DNA of 64,000 bases from Pseudomonas sichuanensis (GTDB taxonomy: Bacteria > Pseudomonadota > Gammaproteobacteria > Pseudomonadales > Pseudomonadaceae), in the NCBI RefSeq assembly GCF_003231305.1, contig NZ_QKVM01000018.1:1-64000 (forward strand), in the 5' to 3' direction. Both the position numbers and the translations under genes were made by a program. The notes under the pieces are model-generated. The model made no database searches. It was given only the letters and a program-made list of their open reading frames with translations, and was not told the DNA's origin. Shown piece after piece: positions 1 to 8,526 of this stretch; the stretch's first letter is position 1, and every line of letters begins with the position of its first letter.

Positions 1-84
1 GAGGCCGCGCGGGCCCGGAAGGCACCGGAGCGAGGGGACCCCGGAGCGCAGCGCAGGGGCCGTATGATGGGAGCGGGCGGCTTT

Positions 85-112
85 GGTTACTTTGGCCAAG
101 ACCAAAGTAACC
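85..112. repeat. Intergenic inverted repeat (11-bp arms)
   Basis: Arms GGTTACTTTGG and CCAAAGTAACC are separated by a 6-base loop. The element lies in the non-coding stretch 1-207, downstream of the pump gene that ends at 208. No T-run follows on either strand, so it is not a convincing terminator. It looks like a dispersed Pseudomonas intergenic repeat; the rest of 1-207 shows no gene. Confidence 0.5.
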
Positions 113-207
113 CGCCGTAAGGGCGGAAAGGTGACTACGCGTCGACATCACAAATGAATGCGCATACATCTATCAAAACAAACACTCCGAATGCCAAAGC
201 CAAAAAC

Positions 208-3200
208 TCACCCAGCCAAACCCCGCCCCTTATGCGCCAGCACCGTATAAATACAAGGCAACACAAACAACGTAAACAACGTCCCAATCGACATCCCCGT
301 AGCAATCACCAACCCGATATCGAACCGACTGACCGCCCCAGCCCCGGTCGCCAGAATCAACGGCACCATCCCAAACACCATGGCCGCCGTGGTCATCAGC
401 ACCGGCCGCAGACGAATCGCCGCCGCCTCCTCGATCGCCTCACGCACCCCCAGGCCCTTTTCCTCACGCAACTGATTGGCAAACTCGACGATCAGAATGC
501 CGTGCTTGGTAATCAGCCCGATCAAGGTCACCAGCCCCACCTGGGTGTAGATGTTCATGCTCGACACCCCAAGGAACAGCGGCAACAACGCTCCACAGAT
601 CGACAACGGCACCGTCACCAAAATCACCAACGGATCACGGAAACTCTCGAACTGCGCCGCCAGCACCAGGAAGATTATCGCCAGGGCCAGGCCAAAGGTC
701 ATCCACAGCGCGCTGCCTTCCTGCACGAACTGCCGCGCCGTACCGGCATAGTCGATCGAGAAGCCTTCAGGCGCTTCCTCGCGGGCGATGGCCCGCACGG
801 TGTCCAGCGCCTCGCCCATGCTCACCATCGGCACCCCCTGGATGATCGCCGAATTGAGCTGCTGGAACTGGTTGAGCTGACGCGGCCGGGCGCGGTCGCT
901 GAGGGTGATCAGCGTCGATAGCGGCAACAACTGGCCATGGTCGTTCTTCACGTAGTAGTTGTTCAGCCAGCCGGGGTTGGCACGGTAGGGCCGCTCCACC
1001 TGGGCGATCACCTTGTAGCTGCGGCCTTCGAGGGTGAAGCGGTTGATCTCCGCCTCGCCGAGCAGGGTGGCAAGCGTGCCGCCCAGGGCGTCCATCGACA
1101 CGCCCATCTGCGCCGCCTTGGCACGGTCGATGTCGATCAGCACTTCAGGCTTGTCGAAGGCCAGGTCGATATCGAGGAACGCGAACTTGCCCGAGGCCTC
1201 GGCGCGGGCCTTGATGCGCTGGGCCACATCCAGCAAGGCAGGGTAGTCACCGGCGGTGTTGATCACGAACTGGAACGGCAACCCTTCACCGGTGCCGGGC
1301 AGCGAGGGCAGGTTGAAGCCGAAGATCTGCAGGCCGCCGATCTGTGAAAGCTCGGCCTGCACCAGCGGCAGCAACGCCATCTGCGTGCGTTTGCGTTCGC
1401 TCCACGGCTTGAGCAGGAAGCCGCCAATGCCGGTTTGCACACCATTGAAACCGTTGATCTGGAACGACGAGTAATACTCGGGGAAGGTCCTGAACAACGG
1501 CGTGAACTTATCGGTGTAGGCATTGAGGTAGTCGAGGTTGGCGGTCTGCGGCGAGCTGCTCATCATGAAGATCACCCCCTGGTCCTCGTCCGGCGCCAGT
1601 TCGTTGCGGGTGAACATCAGCAGCACCGGGATCAGGCACAGGATCAGCACGGCGAACACCAGCACCACCGGGCGGCTGTCGAGGGTGCCGTGCAACAGAC
1701 GCTGGTAACGCAGCTTGAGGCTCTCGAAGATCAGGTCCAGGCGATGGGCCAGGCCACTGGGATTCTGCTCGTGGCGCAACAGCAGGGCGCACATCATCGG
1801 CGACAGGGTCAGGGCGACGATGCCGGAAATGATCACCGCACCCGCCAGCGTCAGGGCGAACTCCTTGAACAAGGCACCGGTCAACCCGGTGAGAAAACCG
1901 ATAGGCGCATACACGGCCGCCAAGGTGATGGTCATCGACACCACCGGCAAGGCGATCTCCCGCGCGCCTTCCAGCGCCGCCTCGAACGGGGTCTTGCCTT
2001 CTTCGATATGGCGATGGATGTTCTCCACCACCACGATGGCATCGTCCACCACCAGTCCGATGGCCAGGACCATGGCCAGCAATGTCAGCAGGTTCAGCGA
2101 GTAGCCCATCATCTGCATGAAGAACAGCACGCCGATCATCGACAGCGGGATGGTCACCACCGGGATCACCACCGAGCGCAGGGCGCCGAGGAACAGGAAC
2201 ACCACGACAATGACGATCAACACCGCCTCGCCCAGGGTCTTGATCACTTCATTGATCGAGGCCTGGATGAACAGCGTGGCGTCGTAGGCGATCGACACCT
2301 TCAGGCTCGACGGCAGTTCTTCCTCCAGTTGCGGCATGAGCTTGCGCACTTCCTTGATCACGTCCAGCGGGTTGGCCGCCGGGGTGGCCTTGATGCCGAT
2401 GTACACCGACGGCGTGCCATCGAACGAACTGACCGTGTCGTAGTTCTCGGCGCCCATCTCGATGCGCGCCACATCGCCCAGCAGCACCCGGCTGTCGCCG
2501 GCGGTCTTGACCGGCAGGGCGGCGAAGGCATCGGCGGTCTTGAGCTCGGTGCTGGCGTTGATGCTGGTCACCACGTACTCGCCCTTCACCTCCCCGGCGG
2601 CGGCGAGGAAGTTGTAACGGCGCACCGCGCTGGTCACGTCCACCGCCGACAGGCCGAAGCCGGCCAGCTTCACCGGGTCGATCCAGATGCGCATGGCGAA
2701 CACCTGGTTGCCGAGGATCTGCGCTTCGGCCATGCCGGGCAAGGTAGCCAGCTTGGGCTGGATCACCCGCGACAGGTAGTCGGTGATCTGCGGGTTGCTC
2801 ATCTGGGTGCTGTAGAAACTGATGTACATCAGCGCCGAGGCGTCGGCGGCTTCCTTGCTCAGCACCGGGTCTTCCGAGTCCTGCGGCAGCTTGTTGCGCA
2901 CCTCGTTGGCCTTGGCCAGCAGTTGGGTGAACAGGCGGTCGGTGTCGGCGCCGATGCGTGCGTAGACCGAGATCACCGAAAAGTTCTGCCGGCTCACCGA
3001 GGTCATGTAGTCGATGCCATCGGCGCTGGCCAGGCTCTGTTGCAGCGGTTGGGTGATATAGCCCTGGATGGTCTCGGCGTTGGCCCCGGGGTAGGCGGTG
3101 GTCACCGTGATCAGGGCGTTTTCCATGGCCGGGTACTGGCGGATCTGCAGTTTGTTCCAGGCTTGCAGGCCCAGCAGCAGGATCAGCAGGCTGACCACGC

Positions 3201-3243
3201 TGGCCAACACCGGGCGACGGATGAACGGGTCGGTGAATGCCAT
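208..3243 (-). CDS. mexW: RND multidrug efflux permease, MexW-like (HAE1 family)
   Basis: This is the inner-membrane proton-driven pump of a tripartite efflux system. The 1011-residue protein has the usual RND layout: an N-terminal transmembrane helix followed by a large periplasmic loop, a block of helices (about residues 335-490) with the conserved [14 protein letters not shown] proton-relay segment containing paired aspartates, a second periplasmic loop and a C-terminal helix block. It follows the membrane fusion gene with a 13-bp gap, so the two form one operon. No outer-membrane channel gene is adjacent, which is also true, from memory, of mexVW in P. aeruginosa, where OprM is borrowed. 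The neighbouring imelysin, bifA and sodB genes match the P. aeruginosa mexVW neighbourhood as I remember it. The family call is firm; the MexW name is by synteny. Confidence 0.9.
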   Translation of the reverse strand: MAFTDPFIRRPVLASVVSLLILLLGLQAWNKLQIRQYPAMENALITVTTAYPGANAETIQGYITQPLQQSLASADGIDYMTSVSRQNFSVISVYARIGADTDRLFTQLLAKANEVRNKLPQDSEDPVLSKEAADASALMYISFYSTQMSNPQITDYLSRVIQPKLATLPGMAEAQILGNQVFAMRIWIDPVKLAGFGLSAVDVTSAVRRYNFLAAAGEVKGEYVVTSINASTELKTADAFAALPVKTAGDSRVLLGDVARIEMGAENYDTVSSFDGTPSVYIGIKATPAANPLDVIKEVRKLMPQLEEELPSSLKVSIAYDATLFIQASINEVIKTLGEAVLIVIVVVFLFLGALRSVVIPVVTIPLSMIGVLFFMQMMGYSLNLLTLLAMVLAIGLVVDDAIVVVENIHRHIEEGKTPFEAALEGAREIALPVVSMTITLAAVYAPIGFLTGLTGALFKEFALTLAGAVIISGIVALTLSPMMCALLLRHEQNPSGLAHRLDLIFESLKLRYQRLLHGTLDSRPVVLVFAVLILCLIPVLLMFTRNELAPDEDQGVIFMMSSSPQTANLDYLNAYTDKFTPLFRTFPEYYSSFQINGFNGVQTGIGGFLLKPWSERKRTQMALLPLVQAELSQIGGLQIFGFNLPSLPGTGEGLPFQFVINTAGDYPALLDVAQRIKARAEASGKFAFLDIDLAFDKPEVLIDIDRAKAAQMGVSMDALGGTLATLLGEAEINRFTLEGRSYKVIAQVERPYRANPGWLNNYYVKNDHGQLLPLSTLITLSDRARPRQLNQFQQLNSAIIQGVPMVSMGEALDTVRAIAREEAPEGFSIDYAGTARQFVQEGSALWMTFGLALAIIFLVLAAQFESFRDPLVILVTVPLSICGALLPLFLGVSSMNIYTQVGLVTLIGLITKHGILIVEFANQLREEKGLGVREAIEEAAAIRLRPVLMTTAAMVFGMVPLILATGAGAVSRFDIGLVIATGMSIGTLFTLFVLPCIYTVLAHKGRGLAG

Positions 3244-3256
3244 GGCCGCCTCCCGT

Positions 3257-4399
3257 TCAGTCCGCGCCAGGCGCGGCAGGTTTCAGGGCCTGGTCGTCGC
3301 TGATACGGACTGCCGCGCCGGGGCTCAGCTTGAGCTGGCCGGCGGTCACCACCTGGTCGCCGGCCTGCAGGCCCTTGCTCACCACCACCCAGCCATCGCG
3401 CCGTTCGCCGGTCTGCACCGTGCGCTGTTCGGCAATCAACTGCGGTTGGCCGTCGGCACCGGGCACAGGCTGACCCTCCTCGGTCTTCTTCGGGCTGATG
3501 ACATAGACCGAATTGCCATACAGCGTGAAGGTGATGGCGTTTTCCGGCACCACCACCTGCGGTTGCGGGTTGGGCAGCAGCAGCTGCAGGCTGGCGAACA
3601 TGCCCGGCAGCAGCTTGCCGTCGGGGTTGGCCAGGGTGGCGCGGGCCAGCAGGTTGCGCGTGCTTTCCTCGACCTTCGGGTTGATCGCACTGAGGCTGGC
3701 GGGGAACGTCTGGCCCGGGTAGGCAGCCACCTGCACCAGCACCTGCTGGCCCAGGCTCAGGTGCGGCAGGGCCTGTTCGGGCACGTTGAAGTCGACGTAG
3801 AGGCTGGAAAGGTCCTGCAGGGTGGCGATCACCGTGCCACTGGCGAGGTAGGCGCCGACATCCACTTGGCGAATGCCGATGGTGCCGCTGAACGGCGCGC
3901 TGATGCTTTTTTTCGCCAGCGATGCCTTGAGTTGATCGACCACTGCCTGGTTGCGCCGGTACTGGGTGGTCAGGCGGTCGTATTCACCGCGGGAGATGGC
4001 CGAGTCGCCGACCAGCTGGCTGCCGCGGCCGAAGTCGACCTTGGCCAGGTTGAGGTCGGCCTGGGCGGTGCCGAGCAGCGCGGTTTCCTGGTCGTGGTCC
4101 AGTTGCAGCAGCAGTTGCCCGGCCTTGACCTGCTGGCCCGACTCGAAGTGCAGCGACTTGACCGTGCCGGCTACCTCCAGGCTCAGTTCCACGCCCTGGT
4201 AGGCCTTGAGGCTGCCGACCGCCGGCAGGCGCTGCTGCCACTGGCGCAGTTCGGCCTGGGCCGCGGCAACGCTGACCGGCGGCTTGGGTTGGCTGAACAT
4301 CTGCACCTGCTTGTAGATGGAGAAGGCCTTGATGCCCCCCAGGATCAGCACGATCAGCAAGACAACGGCCAACATGATCAGCATGCGGCGGCGCAACAT
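3257..4399 (-). CDS. mexV: RND efflux periplasmic adaptor (membrane fusion protein), MexV-like
   Basis: This is the periplasmic adaptor that links the RND permease to an outer-membrane channel. The 380-residue protein starts with a single hydrophobic anchor (about residues 7-23), then a lipoyl/barrel-sandwich half (GTVKSLHFESGQQVKAGQ, around 93-110), an alpha-helical hairpin, the second lipoyl half (SISAPFSGTIGIRQVDVGAY) and a beta-barrel/membrane-proximal region. It has no lipobox cysteine, so it is probably anchored by the N-terminal helix. It is the first gene of a two-gene operon with the permease at 208-3243. No dedicated regulator is adjacent. It could serve another pump channel such as OprM/TtgC; the TtgC homologue in this same window is a candidate. 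Confidence 0.88.
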   Translation of the reverse strand: MLRRRMLIMLAVVLLIVLILGGIKAFSIYKQVQMFSQPKPPVSVAAAQAELRQWQQRLPAVGSLKAYQGVELSLEVAGTVKSLHFESGQQVKAGQLLLQLDHDQETALLGTAQADLNLAKVDFGRGSQLVGDSAISRGEYDRLTTQYRRNQAVVDQLKASLAKKSISAPFSGTIGIRQVDVGAYLASGTVIATLQDLSSLYVDFNVPEQALPHLSLGQQVLVQVAAYPGQTFPASLSAINPKVEESTRNLLARATLANPDGKLLPGMFASLQLLLPNPQPQVVVPENAITFTLYGNSVYVISPKKTEEGQPVPGADGQPQLIAEQRTVQTGERRDGWVVVSKGLQAGDQVVTAGQLKLSPGAAVRISDDQALKPAAPGAD

Positions 4400-4524
4400 G
4401 GTCCGGTTCCCTGGATGCGAGGTTGTTATGGATTACGCGCGACCACGGGCGATCCTGCCCACGTGCGATGGGGCAAGTATTGTCGGTTTTTCGGAAAAGG
4501 GGAGGATTAGGCCGGTGTCGGACC

Positions 4525-4640
4525 TGTAGGAGCGGCCTTGTGTCGCGAAAGGGCTGCGAGCAGCCCCGACGATTGATGCATCAACTCTGAAGCCCTGGGG
4601 CCGCGCTGCGGCCCTTTCGCGACACAAGGCCGCTCCTACA
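4525..4640. repeat. REP pair (BIME-like), inverted
   Basis: Two facing copies of a Pseudomonas REP core (TGTAGGAGCGGCCTTGTGTC and its complement) enclose about 50 bases. It lies between the divergent mexV start and the end of the DUF1513 gene, in the 262-base gap that otherwise holds only the mexV promoter region. Confidence 0.85.
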
Positions 4641-4661
4641 CGGATAGCAATGGCTGAAGCT

Positions 4662-5759
4662 TCAGGCCAGGTGCAGGTGATTGTCCCAGAACGCGGACGG
4701 CAGGTTCATCGGTTGCCCGACCAGCTCGGCCTTGCGGCAGTCGTAGTAGCGGCAACGCCCCTGCCCGGAGGTGACGACGAAACCATCCTGCACCGCACCC
4801 ACCCCGGCACAATCGGGCATCGGCGCATCGAGTTTCACCGCGCCGCTGTCCAGGTCCCAGATGAACAACCGGTTGGCCCGTGGCGCGGTCAGCGCCACCA
4901 GGCGAAGGTCGCTGTGGATGGCGACGCTGGCGGTGTACTGGGCCATCGACTGCAGCTGCCGCTCGGGCACCGGGAAGGCCTTGAACGGCTCGCCGGGGCG
5001 TTTGATCGCCAGCAGCTCGGCAGTCTCCTCCGAGCCGCCCATGAACTGCTGGCAGGCCGCGATGGTGCCGTCGTCGCCCACCGCCAGGTGGCGCACGCTG
5101 TTCATCTGCTGGGCCAGGGTCTCCTTGCTCAGCAGGGTGCCGTCGCGCTGCATCAGCACCAGGCTCGGCTGCATGGCGTCGAGGTTCATCTCTACCCGGC
5201 TTTCGGCCTCGGTGCGGATGCCGCCGTTGGCCACCACCAGCGTCTCGCCGTCGGGCAGCCAGGCCACTTCGTGGGGGCCGATGCCGTGGGTCGAGAGCTC
5301 GCCGGTGTGCACCAGGCGTTCACCTTCGAAGCGGTACACACCGAGCACGCCACGGCCTGGATCGGTGGTGTCGTTCTCGGTGGTGTACAGCCATTCGCCG
5401 CCCTTGTGGATCACCGCATGGCCGTAGAAGTGGCGCTGCGGCTGCGAGCTGACGGTTTGCAGCAGGCGCCCGTCGCGCAGGTCGATCAGGTAGCTTTCGG
5501 TGCCGGGCCGGCGGGCGACGAACAGGGCGATGGGCCGTTCGGGGTGGTTGATGATCGCGTGGCAACGCTGGGCCACCTGGGTGCTGAACACCTGGGTGCC
5601 GTCCAGGCGAAAGCCGACGGCGTAGTGCTTGCCGTCGCCATCGTCGCGCGCCGAGAGCAGCAAGGGCTCGCTGCCTTTGTTGCGCAGCAGGCTCAAGCCG
5701 CCCAGGGTCAGGGCGCTGAGCAGTACGCTACCGAGTTTGATCGCCTGGCGTCGCAGCAT
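4662..5759 (-). CDS. DUF1513 domain protein, probable Tat-exported
   Basis: A 365-residue protein of the DUF1513 family (function unknown). The N-terminus has a twin-arginine-like start (MLRRQAIKLG) and a hydrophobic stretch to about residue 25, suggesting Tat export to the periplasm. The body has repeated short blocks such as HEVAWLPDGETLVVANGG, RHLAVGDDGTIAACQQ and TASVAIHSDLRLVALTAP that look like beta-propeller blades. It is the last gene of a block of four same-strand genes (imelysin, di-heme protein, imelysin lipoprotein, this one) and begins 2 bases after the stop of the imelysin lipoprotein, so it is translationally close-coupled. In this conserved block the role is presumably linked to periplasmic iron handling; that is inference. 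Confidence 0.85.
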   Translation of the reverse strand: MLRRQAIKLGSVLLSALTLGGLSLLRNKGSEPLLLSARDDGDGKHYAVGFRLDGTQVFSTQVAQRCHAIINHPERPIALFVARRPGTESYLIDLRDGRLLQTVSSQPQRHFYGHAVIHKGGEWLYTTENDTTDPGRGVLGVYRFEGERLVHTGELSTHGIGPHEVAWLPDGETLVVANGGIRTEAESRVEMNLDAMQPSLVLMQRDGTLLSKETLAQQMNSVRHLAVGDDGTIAACQQFMGGSEETAELLAIKRPGEPFKAFPVPERQLQSMAQYTASVAIHSDLRLVALTAPRANRLFIWDLDSGAVKLDAPMPDCAGVGAVQDGFVVTSGQGRCRYYDCRKAELVGQPMNLPSAFWDNHLHLA

Positions 5760-5761
5760 GA

Positions 5762-6826
5762 TCAGTCACCGTCGTTGGCGTTGAAGCCCAGCTGAATGTT
5801 AAGCGCCTTGGCCAGTTCGCCTTCATGCAGGCGATGGAGGGTGTTCAGGCTGTCGTAGATCTGGTTCAGCGCTTGCTGCCCGGCGTCGTCGGCCAGCAGC
5901 TCGCCGAGGGTCTTCTGGTTGTCGGCCAGCAGCTTGAGGGTGGCTGCGTAGGCGTCGTCGATCTTCTGTGCCAGCGCCGCCTGGTCTTTGCCCAGCAGGC
6001 CGCGCAGGCCTTGGTTGTCGACCCCGACCCAGACGGTCTGGGCGGCCTTGAGCGACGCTTCCAGGCTCTTGAGCGAAGAATGGCTGCGCCAGGCTTCGGC
6101 CTGCAGCGGTTGCGGGATGCCCTTGCTCTGGCGGCCCATTGGCGCACCGAGTTTCTTCTTCAGGGTGTCCAGGCCGGTGACCTGGGCGCGCAGCAGGTCG
6201 GCGATCGCTTCGTGGGAGTCGGCATAGCGCTGGTTGGGGAACTTGGTCATCTGCGACAGCATGCCGTCGGTGCTGTTCCAGGTCTTGAGGATGTCCTCGG
6301 CCAGGACCTTCTGGTGTTCGCCGATCGCCACCAGCAGTGGGCAGTAACGCGCCTTCTGTTCGGCCGTGGCCATGTCCGGCTTGCTGTCGAACAGGATGTA
6401 CTCGTAGGCGGACAGGCCGCGCACCACGACGCTGGCCTTGCCCAGTGCCTCGGCATCGACCGGCTTGTCGCCATTGACCAGTTGCTCGACCTGGCGGCCC
6501 ACCAGGTTTTTCTTGTCTGGCCAGAACTGCACCTGCCAGGCGCGGTTGCCTTCGGCCAGCGGGCCGACCAGCAGCGGTTGCAGTTCGGCCCAGGCTTTCT
6601 GCGCGTTGAGGAAGTCGGCGCGGGCGCTGTCCAGCGAGGTCTTGCCTTCGCAGTAGGCCAGGGCGCTGGCGGCCAGAACGCGGTCGGCCTCGACCCAGCG
6701 GCTGTAGGTCGGCAGGATCACTTGCTTGGCGATGGCGGCGGAGGTCACGGCTTGCGGGTCCTGCGGCGAGCAGGCGCCGAGGGCGAGTGCGGCGAGGCTG
6801 GTGAACAACAGTTTGGGTCGGAACAT
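5762..6826 (-). CDS. Imelysin-family lipoprotein
   Basis: A 354-residue imelysin-like (peptidase M75 fold) lipoprotein. The start at 6826 is preceded by TAAGGAGC; a longer upstream frame exists but lacks support, because only this start gives a proper lipoprotein signal (MFRPKLLFTSLAALALGAC, lipobox LGAC with the cysteine at residue 19). The helical body carries the ...SAYEYILFD... segment where other imelysins have a GxHxxE-type motif, so the histidine/glutamate pair is not obvious here. Imelysin proteins occur in iron-uptake loci (EfeO relatives). It is located 20 bases downstream of the di-heme gene and 2 bases upstream of the DUF1513 gene, consistent with a single operon. It is probably a periplasmic iron- or heme-related binding protein; enzymatic activity is doubtful. 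Confidence 0.85.
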   Translation of the reverse strand: MFRPKLLFTSLAALALGACSPQDPQAVTSAAIAKQVILPTYSRWVEADRVLAASALAYCEGKTSLDSARADFLNAQKAWAELQPLLVGPLAEGNRAWQVQFWPDKKNLVGRQVEQLVNGDKPVDAEALGKASVVVRGLSAYEYILFDSKPDMATAEQKARYCPLLVAIGEHQKVLAEDILKTWNSTDGMLSQMTKFPNQRYADSHEAIADLLRAQVTGLDTLKKKLGAPMGRQSKGIPQPLQAEAWRSHSSLKSLEASLKAAQTVWVGVDNQGLRGLLGKDQAALAQKIDDAYAATLKLLADNQKTLGELLADDAGQQALNQIYDSLNTLHRLHEGELAKALNIQLGFNANDGD

Positions 6827-6846
6827 GCCCGGCTCCTTAGCGCGTT

Positions 6847-8274
6847 TTAAAGTGAATTCAGGAAGGCCAGCAGCGCGGCGCGCTGCTCGGCGTTGAAGGT
6901 CAGTACCTGGTCGCGCGCCGCCTGGGCCTCGCCGCCGTGCCAGAGCACGGCTTCGAGCAGGTCGCGGGCACGGCCATCGTGGAGGAAGCGGGCGTCGCTG
7001 CTGACGGTCTGGCTCAGGCCGATACCCCACAGTGGCGGGGTGCGCCAGTCCTGGCCGTTGGCGGCGAACTCGGTGCGCTCGTCGCTCAGGCCCGGGCCCA
7101 TGTCGTGCAGCAGCAGGTCGCTGTAAGGGCGTATCACCTGGTTGGCCAGTTCGGGCTCGGCGGCATCGGCGGCGGTGGTGAACTGCGGGGTGTGGCAGCT
7201 TTGGCAACCGGCCTGGTAGAACAGGTTCTTGCCGGCCAGTACCTGGGGGGCCGCGACGTCGCGGCGGGCCGGCACGCCCAGGTTGCGGGTGTAGAAGGTG
7301 ACCAGGCGCAGGAGGTTGTCGCTGACCTCTTTTTCGCCATCGGCACCATCGCCATTGGGCGCGGCCAGGCAGTCGAGCTGGGCCGGGGTGCAGTCGTCCT
7401 TGGGCAGCAGCGTGCTGGTCAGGCCCATGTCACCGGCGAAGGCATGCACGTTCTGCTGGTTGACGTTGGGTTGCCCGGCCTTCCAGCCGAAGCGGCCGAC
7501 CACCGTCTTGCCCTGGGCGTCGTCCCAGACCCGGTTGGCACGGCCGCGGATGCCGTCGCGGTTGCGGTCATCCGGGTCTTCGTTGGCCAGGATGTCGGCT
7601 TCGGCGATGGCTTCGAGCAGGCCGAGGCCGATCATCGGTGGGGCGATGCGCGCCGAGAAGCGGGTATCGGGATGCATCGGGCCGTAGCCGAGCTGGGTGA
7701 TCTGCAGGGTCGGGCGGCGCAACTCGACCTGGTGGCCGTCCTTGAAGGTGACGGTCTGGCTGTCGTAGCTCACCCGTACCTTGCCCTCCGGCGCCACGCC
7801 GGGCACGGCCATGTCCTGAAGCTGAGTGCCATACACAGGCTCAGGCACCACGCCCAGGCGTTCGATGACATGGGCGTAGTAGGGCTGATCGGGGATCGAC
7901 AGGCGTACCAGCATCGACACCGCGTTGCTGTCGCCGGGTTCCGGCGGGTGGCCGCGGCCGTCACGCACGTGGCAGTTCTGGCAGGCGTTGGTGTTGAACA
8001 GTGGGCCCAGGCCATCACGGGCGGTGGTGGTGGACGGGGCGATTACCCAGGGGCTGCGAAAGAAGCTGTTGCCCACGGCGAAGTCCAGGCGTCGCTCGGG
8101 GCTGAGGTTGGCCGAGGGCAGGGAGAAGGCGTTGCGGTCACTGCGCTGCACCGTTGCCTGGCCGCCGGAGAGGGCTTCACCGGGCTCGGCCTGGGTGAAA
8201 CGCGGGGCGTCGTCACAGGCGGCAAGGGCGAGGGCCAGCAGCAGGGGGCTTAGGCGGAGCAAGGACATCGACAA
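6847..8274 (-). CDS. Di-heme oxidoreductase-like lipoprotein (DUF1111)
   Basis: A 475-residue protein with a lipoprotein signal (lipobox LAAC, cysteine at about residue 20) and two c-type heme sites, CQNCH (near residue 100) and CQSCH (near residue 360). This is the layout of the di-heme family often annotated as thiol oxidoreductase (DUF1111), related to MauG and cytochrome c peroxidases. It is expected to be a periplasmic, lipid-anchored electron-transfer protein. It lies between two imelysin genes, an arrangement conserved across Pseudomonas. The upstream imelysin gene ends in its own terminator (8474-8501), so this gene and the two after it probably start from a promoter within 8275-8395, where an AT-rich patch (about 8325-8360) is present. 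The substrate is unknown. Confidence 0.88.
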   Translation of the reverse strand: MSMSLLRLSPLLLALALAACDDAPRFTQAEPGEALSGGQATVQRSDRNAFSLPSANLSPERRLDFAVGNSFFRSPWVIAPSTTTARDGLGPLFNTNACQNCHVRDGRGHPPEPGDSNAVSMLVRLSIPDQPYYAHVIERLGVVPEPVYGTQLQDMAVPGVAPEGKVRVSYDSQTVTFKDGHQVELRRPTLQITQLGYGPMHPDTRFSARIAPPMIGLGLLEAIAEADILANEDPDDRNRDGIRGRANRVWDDAQGKTVVGRFGWKAGQPNVNQQNVHAFAGDMGLTSTLLPKDDCTPAQLDCLAAPNGDGADGEKEVSDNLLRLVTFYTRNLGVPARRDVAAPQVLAGKNLFYQAGCQSCHTPQFTTAADAAEPELANQVIRPYSDLLLHDMGPGLSDERTEFAANGQDWRTPPLWGIGLSQTVSSDARFLHDGRARDLLEAVLWHGGEAQAARDQVLTFNAEQRAALLAFLNSL

Positions 8275-8395
8275 TCCTGGGCGTGGGCGAAAAACCGGCG
8301 TGCAAGCTTATCAGGCCGGCTGTTTTTGAATAAGAGCAATTTGCAATTACACGGATGAAAAGAATGTGAAAACTCATCGTTTTCATTACTTTTCT

Positions 8396-8468
8396 GGCCT
8401 TATCGCGGGGCAAGCCCGCTCCCACGCACCCCGCTTGCGTGGGAGCGGGCTTGCCCCGCGATAAGGCC
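8396..8468. repeat. REP inverted pair
   Basis: An almost perfect inverted repeat of a REP unit (core CGGGGCAAGCCCGCTCCCAC and its complement), giving a long hairpin between the imelysin terminator and the di-heme gene. Confidence 0.9.
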
Positions 8469-8473
8469 CGCAA

Positions 8474-8501
8474 ACAAAAAAGGCGACCCGAAGGCCGCCT
8501 C
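8474..8501 (-). terminator. Rho-independent terminator of the imelysin gene
   Basis: On the minus strand the hairpin AGGCGGCC-TTCG-GGTCGCCT is followed by TTTTTTGTTTG. It lies 26 bases beyond the imelysin stop codon and separates that gene from the di-heme gene. Confidence 0.85.
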
Positions 8502-8526
8502 TTTGCATGAACCGTCAACGCGTCGA

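Noticed and set aside
1435-3303. A 622-codon plus-strand frame opposite the MexW-like permease
   Set aside because: Same antisense artefact; low-complexity His/Gln/Arg-rich translation with no ribosome site.
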